From positions 1 through 43,229 of the forward strand of contig JAQBYJ010000039.1 in NCBI GenBank assembly GCA_027622555.1: DNA of 43,229 bases, written 5' to 3'. The stretch is from Verrucomicrobiota bacterium (GTDB lineage Bacteria; Verrucomicrobiota; Verrucomicrobiia; Opitutales; UBA2995). Below, piece after piece: positions 16,285 through 24,470 of this stretch. The notes beneath the pieces were generated by a model. That model did not search any database. It was not told where the DNA came from and was given only the letters and a program-made list of their open reading frames with translations. The position numbers were made by a program, and so were the translations under genes. Every line of letters starts with the position of its first letter. The stretch's first letter is position 1.

Positions 16285-17328
16285 TTAGCGACCCGACGCT
16301 TTCGGATGACGATCAACCGTGTATAGTCCCCAGTGTTTCTCAGCTCCAGCAGGATCATTGGGATTGCCTTTCCAATCCTCGTCAAAGGCTTCGAACCAGA
16401 AGGTGGTGATGTTCATGGCATCGGTCCATTTCATCAATTCCCCGAAATGCCTGGCCTGATTGACTTCATTGGCCTGCTCAGGAAACTCGGAGGCGACCGT
16501 AGGCCAGCCAGCCTCCAGGATTGCCAGAGGAACATTTGGGATCGCTTGCTGAACAGCCATCAGGTTCTCGATGGAATAGGCAAGGGCTTCATCTATGGTT
16601 TTATGTTCCCAAATCGGGTAAGTATGAACACCGGCAAAATCAACAACTGCGGAAAGCGCAGCCGCATGGTTTATCCACGCCACATAATTGTCGGCAGTCG
16701 AAACCGGTTGCTGGATCGCTTCCTTGGTCAATTGGATATAATTCACCATGCTTTCGATAGAAACAAGATGATCATTCCAATCGACCAGGGCTTCGTTACC
16801 TATGTTAACGGCAACTACAATTTCTGGATACTGCTGAGCCAGCTCGATGGCGCGTCCCACTTCGGTGACATTGGCTAGGCGATTGGATTCTAACTTGGTA
16901 GCCCGTATCGGTTCTGTTAACCAGGCACACCCTTCATGGTTGCTCAGCTCTGCATCCAACCAGGCCCCTAACATCACCTTAATAGGCAAGTCGTACTTTT
17001 TAATCTGCTGTAGAACCATCTCAGAATTTTCCTGACTGTCGTAAAGTCGGATGAGCGGAATTTCCAATTCATTCGACAGGATTAAAAGGTCTTCCAGAAT
17101 TTCTTCCGGAGAAGGATTATTGGGGCCATCACCACGATCAGGATATTGTCCGTTACGAAAACCTGAATAAGCAATGGCTTTGTGAAAGTCGGCTATCAAA
17201 GCATCGGATTTTTGTGGTAGGAAGAAGGAGGCTTTCTCATGAGTGACAATTTCTTTTTCCATAGATATACAACCAGACCCCAGAGCGGCCAAAATACTAA
17301 CAGTAAGGATTGAAAGTCTGAGTGACAT
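16285..17328 (-). CDS. GH17 beta-1,3-glucanase, predicted lipoprotein
   Basis: Predicted membrane-anchored glycosidase of 347 residues for beta-1,3-glucan or its oligosaccharides. The N-terminus MSLRLSILTVSILAALGSGC is a lipoprotein signal with the lipidated Cys20. The GH17 barrel shows acid/base Glu179 in 'VVAVNIGNEALVDWN' and nucleophile Glu272 in 'LAILEAGWPT', both family hallmarks, with 'FAGVHTYPIW' and 'TTFWFEAFDEDWKG' on the way. It is the last gene of a minus-strand operon, 29 bp after the GPH symporter. Position and lipid anchor fit trimming of imported oligosaccharides in the periplasm or at the outer membrane. Confidence 0.92.
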   Translation of the reverse strand: MSLRLSILTVSILAALGSGCISMEKEIVTHEKASFFLPQKSDALIADFHKAIAYSGFRNGQYPDRGDGPNNPSPEEILEDLLILSNELEIPLIRLYDSQENSEMVLQQIKKYDLPIKVMLGAWLDAELSNHEGCAWLTEPIRATKLESNRLANVTEVGRAIELAQQYPEIVVAVNIGNEALVDWNDHLVSIESMVNYIQLTKEAIQQPVSTADNYVAWINHAAALSAVVDFAGVHTYPIWEHKTIDEALAYSIENLMAVQQAIPNVPLAILEAGWPTVASEFPEQANEVNQARHFGELMKWTDAMNITTFWFEAFDEDWKGNPNDPAGAEKHWGLYTVDRHPKASGR

Positions 17329-17357
17329 ATTGCAGCACGCCCATGAGGACTTCCTCC

Positions 17358-18809
17358 CTAAACGTGACCGCGACGAGCTTCCAATTCAGCCCTCACTTCG
17401 TGAGCTCTTTCTTCAGTAATAGGATAAAAATACACCGCCAAAATAGCTAAAGCGGACGTTACGAAAGGAACTACTACATCAAATAAGCGCATAAGAAACA
17501 AGGTGCGGTCGGATTGATTACCTTCAAAAGCGACATCAAATCCTGTGGCATTGAGAGCAAAGCCTGAAAGCAACAATACAAAGGCCATGCCCAATTTCAC
17601 CACCCACCAGAATATAGAGCCGAACATACCTTCACGTCGTTGACCGGTTTCCAATTCGTCCACATCGCAAACATCAGCAATCATGGAACCCATTAGGGTG
17701 AAAAGACAACCCAGTCCAAAGGCAATGAACGGTGCGCAAACAAGAATGAGGTAAGGGTGCTCCGGGCTATAACAGAACCATTTGAGTCCATAGCCAAACA
17801 GAGAAATCCCCACCGATATAAAAAACGTTTTCTTCTTACCAAGCTTGGTGGCTACCCAGGATACTAAAAGAATAACGGTGAACGTCGACACTGCCATGAC
17901 GGTTCCAAAGACACCCATCAGGTTGGCTCCCAGATCTTTGTCTCCACCATAGACATAATAAATTAGAACATAGGATGTAAATGAGGCGACGAGTTGATAG
18001 CCATTAAAAACAAGAAATGTTGCCGCACATAGCAAAACAAAGGATTTGCTTTTGATTGTCTTTAACAGTCCTTTGAAGAAGTCAGCACCATGGGTTAAAA
18101 ATCCCTCTAATGCGCGCGTTTGTTGGATCGGACTTGGAGCTTTTTCCATATCCGCAAGACCCCTTTCTCTGGTTAAAAGAGCAGGCAAAACTCCTACAAG
18201 AATTACGAACACTCCGATCATGATCGCTAAACTTCGAGCACCGTCTACTGCAGTGGGAAAGAAGCGATCATTTTCCATAAATGCATAGAACCAGGGAAGA
18301 GCAATCCAGACAAATTGCCCCATGGCATTGGCAATCCCGAGGACACGGGTTCTTTCGTGGTAATCAGGAGTCAGTTCGTAGCCCAAGGCAACCCATGGAG
18401 TCGCAAACATGGTGTAAGCCAAATAAAAGAGGATGGAACCGATCAGAAAAAACCAGAAATAGAATTGTTCGCTGTGGCCAGGCGGCAATTGCCAAAGTCC
18501 TGCAAACAGAATTCCAGCGAATATGGCTCCAAAGAGAATGTATGGCCTACGCCTCCCCCACCGGGACTTCGTATTGTCGGAAATATAACCCATGAGCGGG
18601 TCAGTAAGTGCGTCCGTCAATCGCGGCAGTGCCATAAGTGTTCCCACCAGGGCAGGATTCATTCCAAGACCCAGAACCAGAACAATCGACATCATACTGA
18701 TGGCCGCTCCGAGCAGGTTGTTTACCAAAGATCCAAAACCGTAGGCGATCTTTTGATACAGACTTATACGGTCTCCAGGTGCCGTTGAATAGTGTTTGGA
18801 TTCGCTCAC
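17358..18809 (-). CDS. GPH family (MFS) sugar:cation symporter
   Basis: Inner-membrane symporter of 483 residues with about 12 membrane segments, belonging to the glycoside-pentoside-hexuronide:cation group. The family loop is visible at 66-89: 'DALTDPLMGYISDN', then KSRWGRRRPY. In this context it should carry glucose, laminaribiose or short beta-1,3-glucooligosaccharides into the cytoplasm, with Na+ or H+. The start is a GTG at 18809; the nearest in-frame ATG lies inside TM1, so the GTG is right. It lies 28 bp after the cytoplasmic GH17 gene and 29 bp before the lipoprotein GH17 gene, placing import between the two hydrolysis steps. Confidence 0.92.
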   Translation of the reverse strand: MSESKHYSTAPGDRISLYQKIAYGFGSLVNNLLGAAISMMSIVLVLGLGMNPALVGTLMALPRLTDALTDPLMGYISDNTKSRWGRRRPYILFGAIFAGILFAGLWQLPPGHSEQFYFWFFLIGSILFYLAYTMFATPWVALGYELTPDYHERTRVLGIANAMGQFVWIALPWFYAFMENDRFFPTAVDGARSLAIMIGVFVILVGVLPALLTRERGLADMEKAPSPIQQTRALEGFLTHGADFFKGLLKTIKSKSFVLLCAATFLVFNGYQLVASFTSYVLIYYVYGGDKDLGANLMGVFGTVMAVSTFTVILLVSWVATKLGKKKTFFISVGISLFGYGLKWFCYSPEHPYLILVCAPFIAFGLGCLFTLMGSMIADVCDVDELETGQRREGMFGSIFWWVVKLGMAFVLLLSGFALNATGFDVAFEGNQSDRTLFLMRLFDVVVPFVTSALAILAVYFYPITEERAHEVRAELEARRGHV

Positions 18810-18837
18810 AGTTGCTTTTGGTTAAATTTAGATGACC

Positions 18838-19728
18838 TTAACTGATATACTTTAAACAACCTTTAGAATTCCAGAGCCCCCAGTATGCTCCGACATCTCC
18901 TTCATCCCCTCTCTTCCAGGCTTCATCAAACGAAGAAAAGTAAAACATGTCGACCTTATCTTCTCCGGCCCAGTTTTGCACATTCACAAAGTAGCGTAAT
19001 GCATTGGTATCCGAAGGTACTGAATCGCCAAACTGTTTACCCGCATTGGGCCAGCCAGTTTCTGTAACGATGACTGGCTTATCACCCGCCGCCTTCTTAA
19101 CACGTTGATACATGTCCTTAATATATAGCAAAGCGTAATCCGAGTGGCACCCCTCCCAATAAGGATAACAATTTGCCAGGATAATGTCGCATGCATCTGT
19201 AAGTTTCGGTCGGTTACAAAATTCGTAATAGGCATCTACATAACCTACCTGACAATCGGGTAGCTCACGCTTTGCTAATTGAATGAATTCAAGTAGCACA
19301 TCCTCAGACATTTCGTTACGGTAAAGAACTTCATTTCCTACTGCCACGATGTCGGCAAGTCCTGCTCGACCAATCTCAAGTAAATTATCCATTTCCCGTC
19401 GGTTCTTATCATCATCTTTTCCAAGCCACGCACCGACCATGGTCTTCAGTCCCATCTCTTTGGCGATTCCCGGAATGAGTTCATTTCCGTCGGTACAGGA
19501 AAAGGTTCTAATCCATTTAACATGAGGCTGGATGATACTCAATCGCTCTCGGATCTGTGCTTCACCAATCACATGACCCGGCCCCTGCCCTTCCGTATAG
19601 GCACTGAAAGCTATCCCGTGCAAACCAAGATCAAGCACACCGGAAAAGGCACTTAACAGCTCTTCTTGGGACACATTCGACGAATGAAGTCCTGATAAAA
19701 TTTTAATACCTTCGATGCTAACTGACAT
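18838..19728 (-). CDS. GH17 family beta-1,3-glucosidase/glucanase, cytoplasmic
   Basis: GH17 barrel of 296 residues without signal peptide or membrane segment, so it should act in the cytoplasm. Acid/base Glu133 in 'DIVAVGNEVLYRNE', nucleophile Glu223 in 'PVIVTETGWPNAG', and 'DMFYFSSFDEAWKRG...YWGLW' at the C-terminus. Bacterial GH17 proteins include hydrolases and transglycosylases. With a symporter directly after it, trimming of imported oligosaccharides is the natural reading. It differs clearly from the lipoprotein GH17 in the same operon, so the two are not a recent duplication. The scar of a GH16 gene lies just upstream. Confidence 0.9.
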   Translation of the reverse strand: MSVSIEGIKILSGLHSSNVSQEELLSAFSGVLDLGLHGIAFSAYTEGQGPGHVIGEAQIRERLSIIQPHVKWIRTFSCTDGNELIPGIAKEMGLKTMVGAWLGKDDDKNRREMDNLLEIGRAGLADIVAVGNEVLYRNEMSEDVLLEFIQLAKRELPDCQVGYVDAYYEFCNRPKLTDACDIILANCYPYWEGCHSDYALLYIKDMYQRVKKAAGDKPVIVTETGWPNAGKQFGDSVPSDTNALRYFVNVQNWAGEDKVDMFYFSSFDEAWKRGDEGDVGAYWGLWNSKGCLKYIS

Positions 19729-19800
19729 TTATATGATCTCTAATTTTTTTTAATTTAATAGCGGCTACGAGTAATCGATATCACAGTCCGCGGCTTAAGG

Positions 19801-19950
19801 TTAACGCTGATAGACGCGGACATAATCCACCTCCATGCGCAGAGGAAAGGTCTTTTCGGACTTCGAACAACTCTGGAGAAACAGGGATAGCAGGAAAGCA
19901 ATCGCCATAAGCTGGTTTCCGGAATTCGAGTTTTCTTGGGAGGCACACAT
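19801..19950 (-). pseudogene. GH16 gene scar: lipoprotein signal fused to the last 15 residues
   Basis: A 49-codon frame remains in front of the GH17 operon. It starts MCASQENSNSGNQL, continues as a lipoprotein-type signal AIAFLLSLFLQSCSK, and then jumps to TFPLRMEVDYVRVYQR and a stop. That ending is the closing strand of a GH16 domain (the intact GH16 here has YPQRMEVDYVRVYE). The catalytic domain, some 240 codons, is missing and the frame is kept, so an in-frame deletion of a former lipoprotein GH16 is the simplest explanation. The operator at 19963-19982 is still in front of it. It may still be translated as a short leader peptide. Confidence 0.75.
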
Positions 19951-19962
19951 TGAGTAGATTTT

Positions 19963-19982
19963 TAAGGTGCAATATAATGCAA
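19963..19982 (-). promoter_or_regulatory. Putative LacI operator O4 (before GH17-symporter-GH17 operon)
   Basis: Reads TTGCATTATATTGCACCTTA on the minus strand, ending 12 bp before the GH16 scar and pointing towards the operon. On the minus strand a TTGATC (complement of 19995-20000) is followed after 17 bp by TTATAT, which lies inside the site. This gives the clearest promoter/operator overlap of the five. Confidence 0.65.
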
Positions 19983-20028
19983 TTATTAAAGCCTGATCAA
20001 TCTTTAATTTACAGAGATACAGCTTAAC

Positions 20029-21072
20029 TCAAACTAGCGCGGCCGAAGATTTTCCAATAATCGTCTGGCCTGAAATCTGAATATGCCTGCGTGGTGCGGT
20101 CGGGTTCTCAATGGTCCTTTTCAAACACACTATAGACGAGATCCCCAGGTCTTTGAATGCCACCCTTACAGTGGTGATTTGCGGAACTCCATGCGGACGA
20201 ATAATTCCATCAAACCCAGTCACCGAACAGTCCCCCGGAACAGAAACACCGTGTTTTTTTAGTTCATTCACCAGATGGTAGGCCTGGTGATCAGCCGCAC
20301 AAACCCAGGCCGTTACCCCTCGCTTCACAAATGCCGCAACTTTGACCCCCAGGCCTTCAAGGCTGATTTGTTCATCATGACGTACGTTCAGCACCAGCTT
20401 GGGATCAAACTCCAGACCGAGCCGATACAAATATTCAACGTAGGCTCCAAGCCGCCTTTCAACCCAGGGAGCATCAATGGCATATTTCCAACTTAGAAAG
20501 CCGATTCGCTGATGCCCCAAATGATGCAAATGACGCACCATGGCGCCAATACCACGTGTCTGATCCGGGTTAACGGAATCCAATTCAAGCTCATCGTAAT
20601 GATCTAACACCGAAACGGTCGGAAACTTGGTCATTAGATTTCTCACCGCTTCGGTATGAAAGGGATAAATCAACACCACTCCCTTCCAGGTAGAAGAGTT
20701 TCCATTGGGTACAATTTTACGCGGCCTTGGACCCGGTAAAAAACTGGAGGGCTCAACATAGTGAACCTCTATAAGCAATTTCTCGGCTGCCGCTTTCTCG
20801 CTGATGCCATTGATGATTTCAGCGGCGGTATCGACCTGTTTTTTTGCCGATTCATCCACGCCAACCAAGACCGATATGGTATTGCGCGCAGATTTTTTGG
20901 GCGATTGGGCATTTCGAGGGGCGGAGTAGCTGTAGCCAAGCTTCGCTGCCAACTGAAATACTTTGGCCCGTGTTTGCGGATTGATCTTCGGATGATTGGT
21001 GAAACATCGAGATACCGTGGTACGCGAAAGGTTTAACTTCTCTGCGATGGTTTGTTGATCTACTTTAGCCAA
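20029..21072 (-). CDS. LacI family transcriptional regulator
   Basis: Transcriptional regulator of 347 residues. The helix-turn-helix spans about 7-26 ('TIAEKLNLSRTTVSRCFTNHP'), followed by the hinge region 'TRAKVFQLAAKLGYS' and a periplasmic-binding-protein-like ligand domain from about residue 68 with 'GVVLIYP', 'HLGHQRIGFLSW', 'CSVTGFDGI' and 'QITTVRVAFKDLGI'. It probably binds a beta-1,3-glucan oligosaccharide or its product and controls the flanking genes through the five-copy motif. The start is a TTG at 21072; GAGAAG about 10 bases upstream can be its ribosome-binding site and no ATG is available. A weak start codon suits a low-copy repressor. It stands alone between the GH17 operon and the receptor gene, with no operator copy of its own. 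Confidence 0.92.
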   Translation of the reverse strand: MAKVDQQTIAEKLNLSRTTVSRCFTNHPKINPQTRAKVFQLAAKLGYSYSAPRNAQSPKKSARNTISVLVGVDESAKKQVDTAAEIINGISEKAAAEKLLIEVHYVEPSSFLPGPRPRKIVPNGNSSTWKGVVLIYPFHTEAVRNLMTKFPTVSVLDHYDELELDSVNPDQTRGIGAMVRHLHHLGHQRIGFLSWKYAIDAPWVERRLGAYVEYLYRLGLEFDPKLVLNVRHDEQISLEGLGVKVAAFVKRGVTAWVCAADHQAYHLVNELKKHGVSVPGDCSVTGFDGIIRPHGVPQITTVRVAFKDLGISSIVCLKRTIENPTAPRRHIQISGQTIIGKSSAALV

Positions 21073-21137
21073 TGGTGTGCTTCTCGTTAGGGGTTAAATT
21101 TTAGTTCAGATTAATTTGTTGGAAGAAACCAGAAAAA

Positions 21138-21167
21138 AAGCCGCCGTCTCGTTAAAGACAGCGGCTT
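21138..21167 (-). terminator. Intrinsic terminator of the TonB receptor gene
   Basis: AAGCCGC / GCGGCTT plus GTCT / AGAC with one mismatch and a 6-nt loop. On the minus strand it lies 20 bp after the receptor stop and is followed by a run of seven T. Confidence 0.9.
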
Positions 21168-21187
21168 ATTAAGTAGATCAGTTACTT

Positions 21188-24175
21188 TTAAAAATAAATT
21201 CCAAACTGCAACCGCCACGACAATCCGGGAGCATACAACAGACCATATTGGTCGGTATCGTCTAAAAGATTATCGACGTTCAACTGAGCAAAAACCTCAT
21301 TCTTGTCATTGAACATAGTGCTATACTTCACCATTCCGTTCAACGTCAGACGGGCATCCGTAACGGCCTGAATTTTCTTACCGGACTCGTTCTGCTTTTT
21401 CTGTCCTGCGGTCGTGAAGGCAGATGCATATTCTCTTTCACTTTCCCAGGCACCACCCAGAGCAAATTGCCAGCCTTTCATGGCCGAATCTTCATCCATG
21501 CGGATCGTGCCCCAGAAAGTCATGGCATGCTCGGGGGTGTCATCAAGTGATTCACCTTTTCCGTAGCCGATACCCGACCATGTTCCGGTGTCTTGACTGG
21601 GCTGTCCACCGCTGCCTCCTGGATAAACTTCTTCGTTTGAGAAAGTGGAAAGCCCCCAGTTTGTATTTGGGAAGTACCACTCGGCCCATCGGTCCCAGTT
21701 GCCATCCGTATAATCGTAGGTGGCAAAATTACCTGGATTGAGAATTTCTCTTTCAACATTGGAGTAATTAAAAATGAACTGCATGTTGTCGGTGGGTGAT
21801 AGCATAATCTGCATTTCCCACCCGCTGGACTGGTCAGAAATAGTCTGGTAGAAGTCACCACTAGACCAGTCCATTCCTGCTGTGTTAACCAACGGGTCGT
21901 CGAAACCATTATAGAGCCATCCCGGCCAGGGATCCAGGTCCGTCCTCTGTTCAATCGGCAGGGCAAACTCTCGGTTAAGCGCTGCGAATACGCCGTCCAG
22001 AAATGCAGCCCCATCAGCTTCGGATCCATTGATATACCATAGGCCTGTATTTTCGTCCCGCCATACTGCTCCCGACGCTCTGGCGGCCAGGTATTCGGGC
22101 AATGCTGCCTGAAGATAGCGGTTATCAGTTTTGATCTGAGGATTGAAATCGTCGAGACGGTAAACAATGTCTGCATTGCGATCAAAATCACCGCGAGCTG
22201 GTGCGGGTGCCCACCAGTAACTGAAAGGGACTCCCTGCCTTTCAATTTTAAAGACGCTGGTTGTGGCCGCCAGTTTTCCATCGAAGAGGCTTAGCTTTAA
22301 ACCAACCTCTTCAGACTCAGCTGTAGCGGCATTCAAGGGAATACCATAGCCGTCAACACGTCCTTCAAAATTGGGCTGAACTCCCTCTGAACCCAATGCA
22401 AACAGAGTCACCCCATTGAATACTTCATAACTGACTCCCCATTGAGCACTATCATGAGACAACTCGGGGCTTGAGCTCGTAAAATCGGAGCTCGGGTTCC
22501 GAAAATCGGTCCGACCGGCCTCAACGGAGTTTGTGTCTTTACGTAATCCCGCCACCACAAACAGGCGGTCATTGAGAAATCGCCCTGAGTATACCAGGTA
22601 TTGTCCCTCATTGGTAGCGTCGTTCGTCGAACGAAAACTCGGAGTCATCGGTTCATCGATAGCACCGTCACCCTGGATGCCGAATTGAATCGGCGAAGGA
22701 TCGGTGGGATCTTTCCAGTTCCAACCATCGCGGATGGGATCGAGGGGTTCACCGGTTACCAGTCCCCGGGCTTCGGTTCCGATACCAAAAATATCATTTT
22801 TCGCATTCTCATACATGTATCCCGCCAGGAAGGAATGCTCCGAATTAAGCCACTTCGAGTCTTCGAAAATCCGCTTAGAATAGGTCATCTCCACACGGGC
22901 CTGGTCGCGGTCAGTATCTTCCTCAATTTCAGACCAGGAATATTGAAAACTGGCATTCTCTACCTCCGCTTCCACATCCGTGGAGGATCCATCAATAATC
23001 TGGCGGGCGGTTATTGTTTTGCGTAGTGACTCAGGACCCGAATTCTGTGAGATTCCACCAAAAACATCCCGAAAACTGAAATCAGCACTGGCTGTATTGA
23101 AACCAGCTTTAAAGTAGAGATTTTCCACTATTTCCTGAGTGAGGTCCAAAAGTATATTAGAGGACTCGGTATTCAGATAGGTGTCGGGGCCCGACCACCG
23201 GAAAGTGCGAATATCCTTACCCGGAAATTCTAAAAATCCAAATGTCTCCAAACGATCGGTCTGAGTGATGGGGATACCTTCGATGCTCGGAGCGCGAACA
23301 CTTAGGAACCCAATTCCACTCGATTCCGCCTCTCCGAATTCCAGGTCAAGGAGGATACTTGTCCTGGAAGAAGGGGTCCACAAAAAGGAAGGGGAAGCAA
23401 ACCAGTGAGTGCTATTCTTAAGGTCGGTATAGTCGTCACTATCCTCCCAGGCAAAATTGACCCGGTAGGCAAGCCCGTTATCCGGGTTTCCTAAAGGACC
23501 GGTTACATCCGCGGTTACGCGATAAAGATTATCCGACCCGACGGTGACGCCATAATGTTGGAAGGGTTCGAGTAGCGGTTTTTTGGCTACATAATTTACC
23601 AGTCCACCAAAGTTTCCGATACCATACAATAGAGCAGACGGACCGCGAATTACTTCTATACGATCGATGTTGACTGAATCGGTGGCAAACTGTCTCCGGA
23701 ATCCATTGCGAAGCACGTTGTCGGTCACAAACCCTCGCACCTTGAAAGAGGTCTCTGATTTATTATCCGTGACACCCTCCGGACTGTTTACACCTCCGAT
23801 TCCTGAAAACGAGTCTGCGTTAAGCGCATCATTTTGGGATTGTAGAAGGATGCCAGCGCTGTAACGGAGAGATTCGCGCAGGTCAGTTGATCCTGTGTCT
23901 TCGATAAACTCAGAAGTCAGCACTTCAATCGACAGGGGAATGTCCTGAATGGCGGCACTTACCCGAGTCCCTGAAATCGCATTAGTGGCAAAGTAGCCAG
24001 AATCGGTCGATTCATCGATTTCGAAAGGGGAGAGAACGTATATATCGTTTTCTTCCTCTTCGTCGTTTTGAGCCGAGGCCGCAGGCATTAGAAATCCAGA
24101 AAGCAAAATACTCGCTCCAAATAAAAAAAGGATGCGTCGTGGGTAGCCTATAGAGGTAGTTGATTTAATCTTCAT
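21188..24175 (-). CDS. TonB-dependent outer-membrane receptor (glucan uptake)
   Basis: Outer-membrane active transporter of about 995 residues. I prefer the ATG at 24175 over the upstream 24232, as it begins 'MKIKSTTSIGYPRRILFLFGASILLSGFLMPAASAQ', a normal signal peptide. Next come an acidic TonB-box region ('DIYVLSPFEIDES'), the plug ('ISGTRVSAAIQDIPLSIEVLTSEFIEDTG...VRGFVTDNVLRNGF...IEVIRGPSALLYGIGNFGGLVNYVAKKPL') and a beta-barrel ending in Phe ('LSWRLQFGIYF'). The plug style resembles FhuA-type receptors as used widely in Opitutae, and no SusD partner is nearby. Divergent from the phosphorylase gene with an operator between them, so import of beta-1,3-glucan oligosaccharides is the likely role; siderophore uptake is the alternative suggested by homology alone. 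Confidence 0.92.
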   Translation of the reverse strand: MKIKSTTSIGYPRRILFLFGASILLSGFLMPAASAQNDEEEENDIYVLSPFEIDESTDSGYFATNAISGTRVSAAIQDIPLSIEVLTSEFIEDTGSTDLRESLRYSAGILLQSQNDALNADSFSGIGGVNSPEGVTDNKSETSFKVRGFVTDNVLRNGFRRQFATDSVNIDRIEVIRGPSALLYGIGNFGGLVNYVAKKPLLEPFQHYGVTVGSDNLYRVTADVTGPLGNPDNGLAYRVNFAWEDSDDYTDLKNSTHWFASPSFLWTPSSRTSILLDLEFGEAESSGIGFLSVRAPSIEGIPITQTDRLETFGFLEFPGKDIRTFRWSGPDTYLNTESSNILLDLTQEIVENLYFKAGFNTASADFSFRDVFGGISQNSGPESLRKTITARQIIDGSSTDVEAEVENASFQYSWSEIEEDTDRDQARVEMTYSKRIFEDSKWLNSEHSFLAGYMYENAKNDIFGIGTEARGLVTGEPLDPIRDGWNWKDPTDPSPIQFGIQGDGAIDEPMTPSFRSTNDATNEGQYLVYSGRFLNDRLFVVAGLRKDTNSVEAGRTDFRNPSSDFTSSSPELSHDSAQWGVSYEVFNGVTLFALGSEGVQPNFEGRVDGYGIPLNAATAESEEVGLKLSLFDGKLAATTSVFKIERQGVPFSYWWAPAPARGDFDRNADIVYRLDDFNPQIKTDNRYLQAALPEYLAARASGAVWRDENTGLWYINGSEADGAAFLDGVFAALNREFALPIEQRTDLDPWPGWLYNGFDDPLVNTAGMDWSSGDFYQTISDQSSGWEMQIMLSPTDNMQFIFNYSNVEREILNPGNFATYDYTDGNWDRWAEWYFPNTNWGLSTFSNEEVYPGGSGGQPSQDTGTWSGIGYGKGESLDDTPEHAMTFWGTIRMDEDSAMKGWQFALGGAWESEREYASAFTTAGQKKQNESGKKIQAVTDARLTLNGMVKYSTMFNDKNEVFAQLNVDNLLDDTDQYGLLYAPGLSWRLQFGIYF

Positions 24176-24278
24176 AGTAACTGATATTTTTGGTAACCGC
24201 GCAAATTCAATAATTCGCCAGAATTGCCACATTTCCGCACCAGTGTCAGAGTATATCTGGATACAGTCAAGGATTTTA

Positions 24279-24298
24279 TTGCATCATTGTGCACCTTA
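24279..24298 (+). promoter_or_regulatory. Putative LacI operator O5 (between receptor and phosphorylase)
   Basis: TTGCATCATTGTGCACCTTA in the divergent region. It is about 100 bp upstream of the receptor start on one side and about 170 bp upstream of the phosphorylase start on the other. One bound repressor or activator here could act on both genes. Confidence 0.65.
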
Positions 24299-24342
24299 AT
24301 ATTTATTCCTTTATATCTGCTTACCAATTCCTTATGGAGTTA

Positions 24343-24372
24343 TTGATAGACATTCAATGAACTTTTTATTAA
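24343..24372 (+). promoter_or_regulatory. Possible promoter of the phosphorylase gene
   Basis: TTGATA (24343-24348) and TATTAA (24367-24372) with an 18-bp spacer, lying between the full operator and the half operator. Match to a sigma-70 consensus only; weakly supported. Confidence 0.35.
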
Positions 24373-24384
24373 TTTATGTTTGCA

Positions 24385-24404
24385 TTTAATTGCATCTTAT
24401 TTGA
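24385..24404 (+). promoter_or_regulatory. Half operator O5b
   Basis: TTTAATTGCATCTTATTTGA repeats the left flank and left half of O1 (TTTAATTGCATCTT) but lacks the TGCACC half. It lies 106 bp downstream of O5, near ten helical turns, so a second, weaker contact or DNA loop is possible. Confidence 0.35.
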
Positions 24405-24470
24405 TTTTCCACCCAGCACAAGGGGAGAGATAAAGTTCCTTCGCAACCCATCTATGTTTTGTACTCACGC

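Noticed and set aside
21188-24175. Siderophore receptor instead of glucan receptor
   Set aside because: The plug looks FhuA-like, but the shared operator and the glucan genes on both sides favour glucan oligosaccharide uptake; iron uptake is kept only as an alternative.
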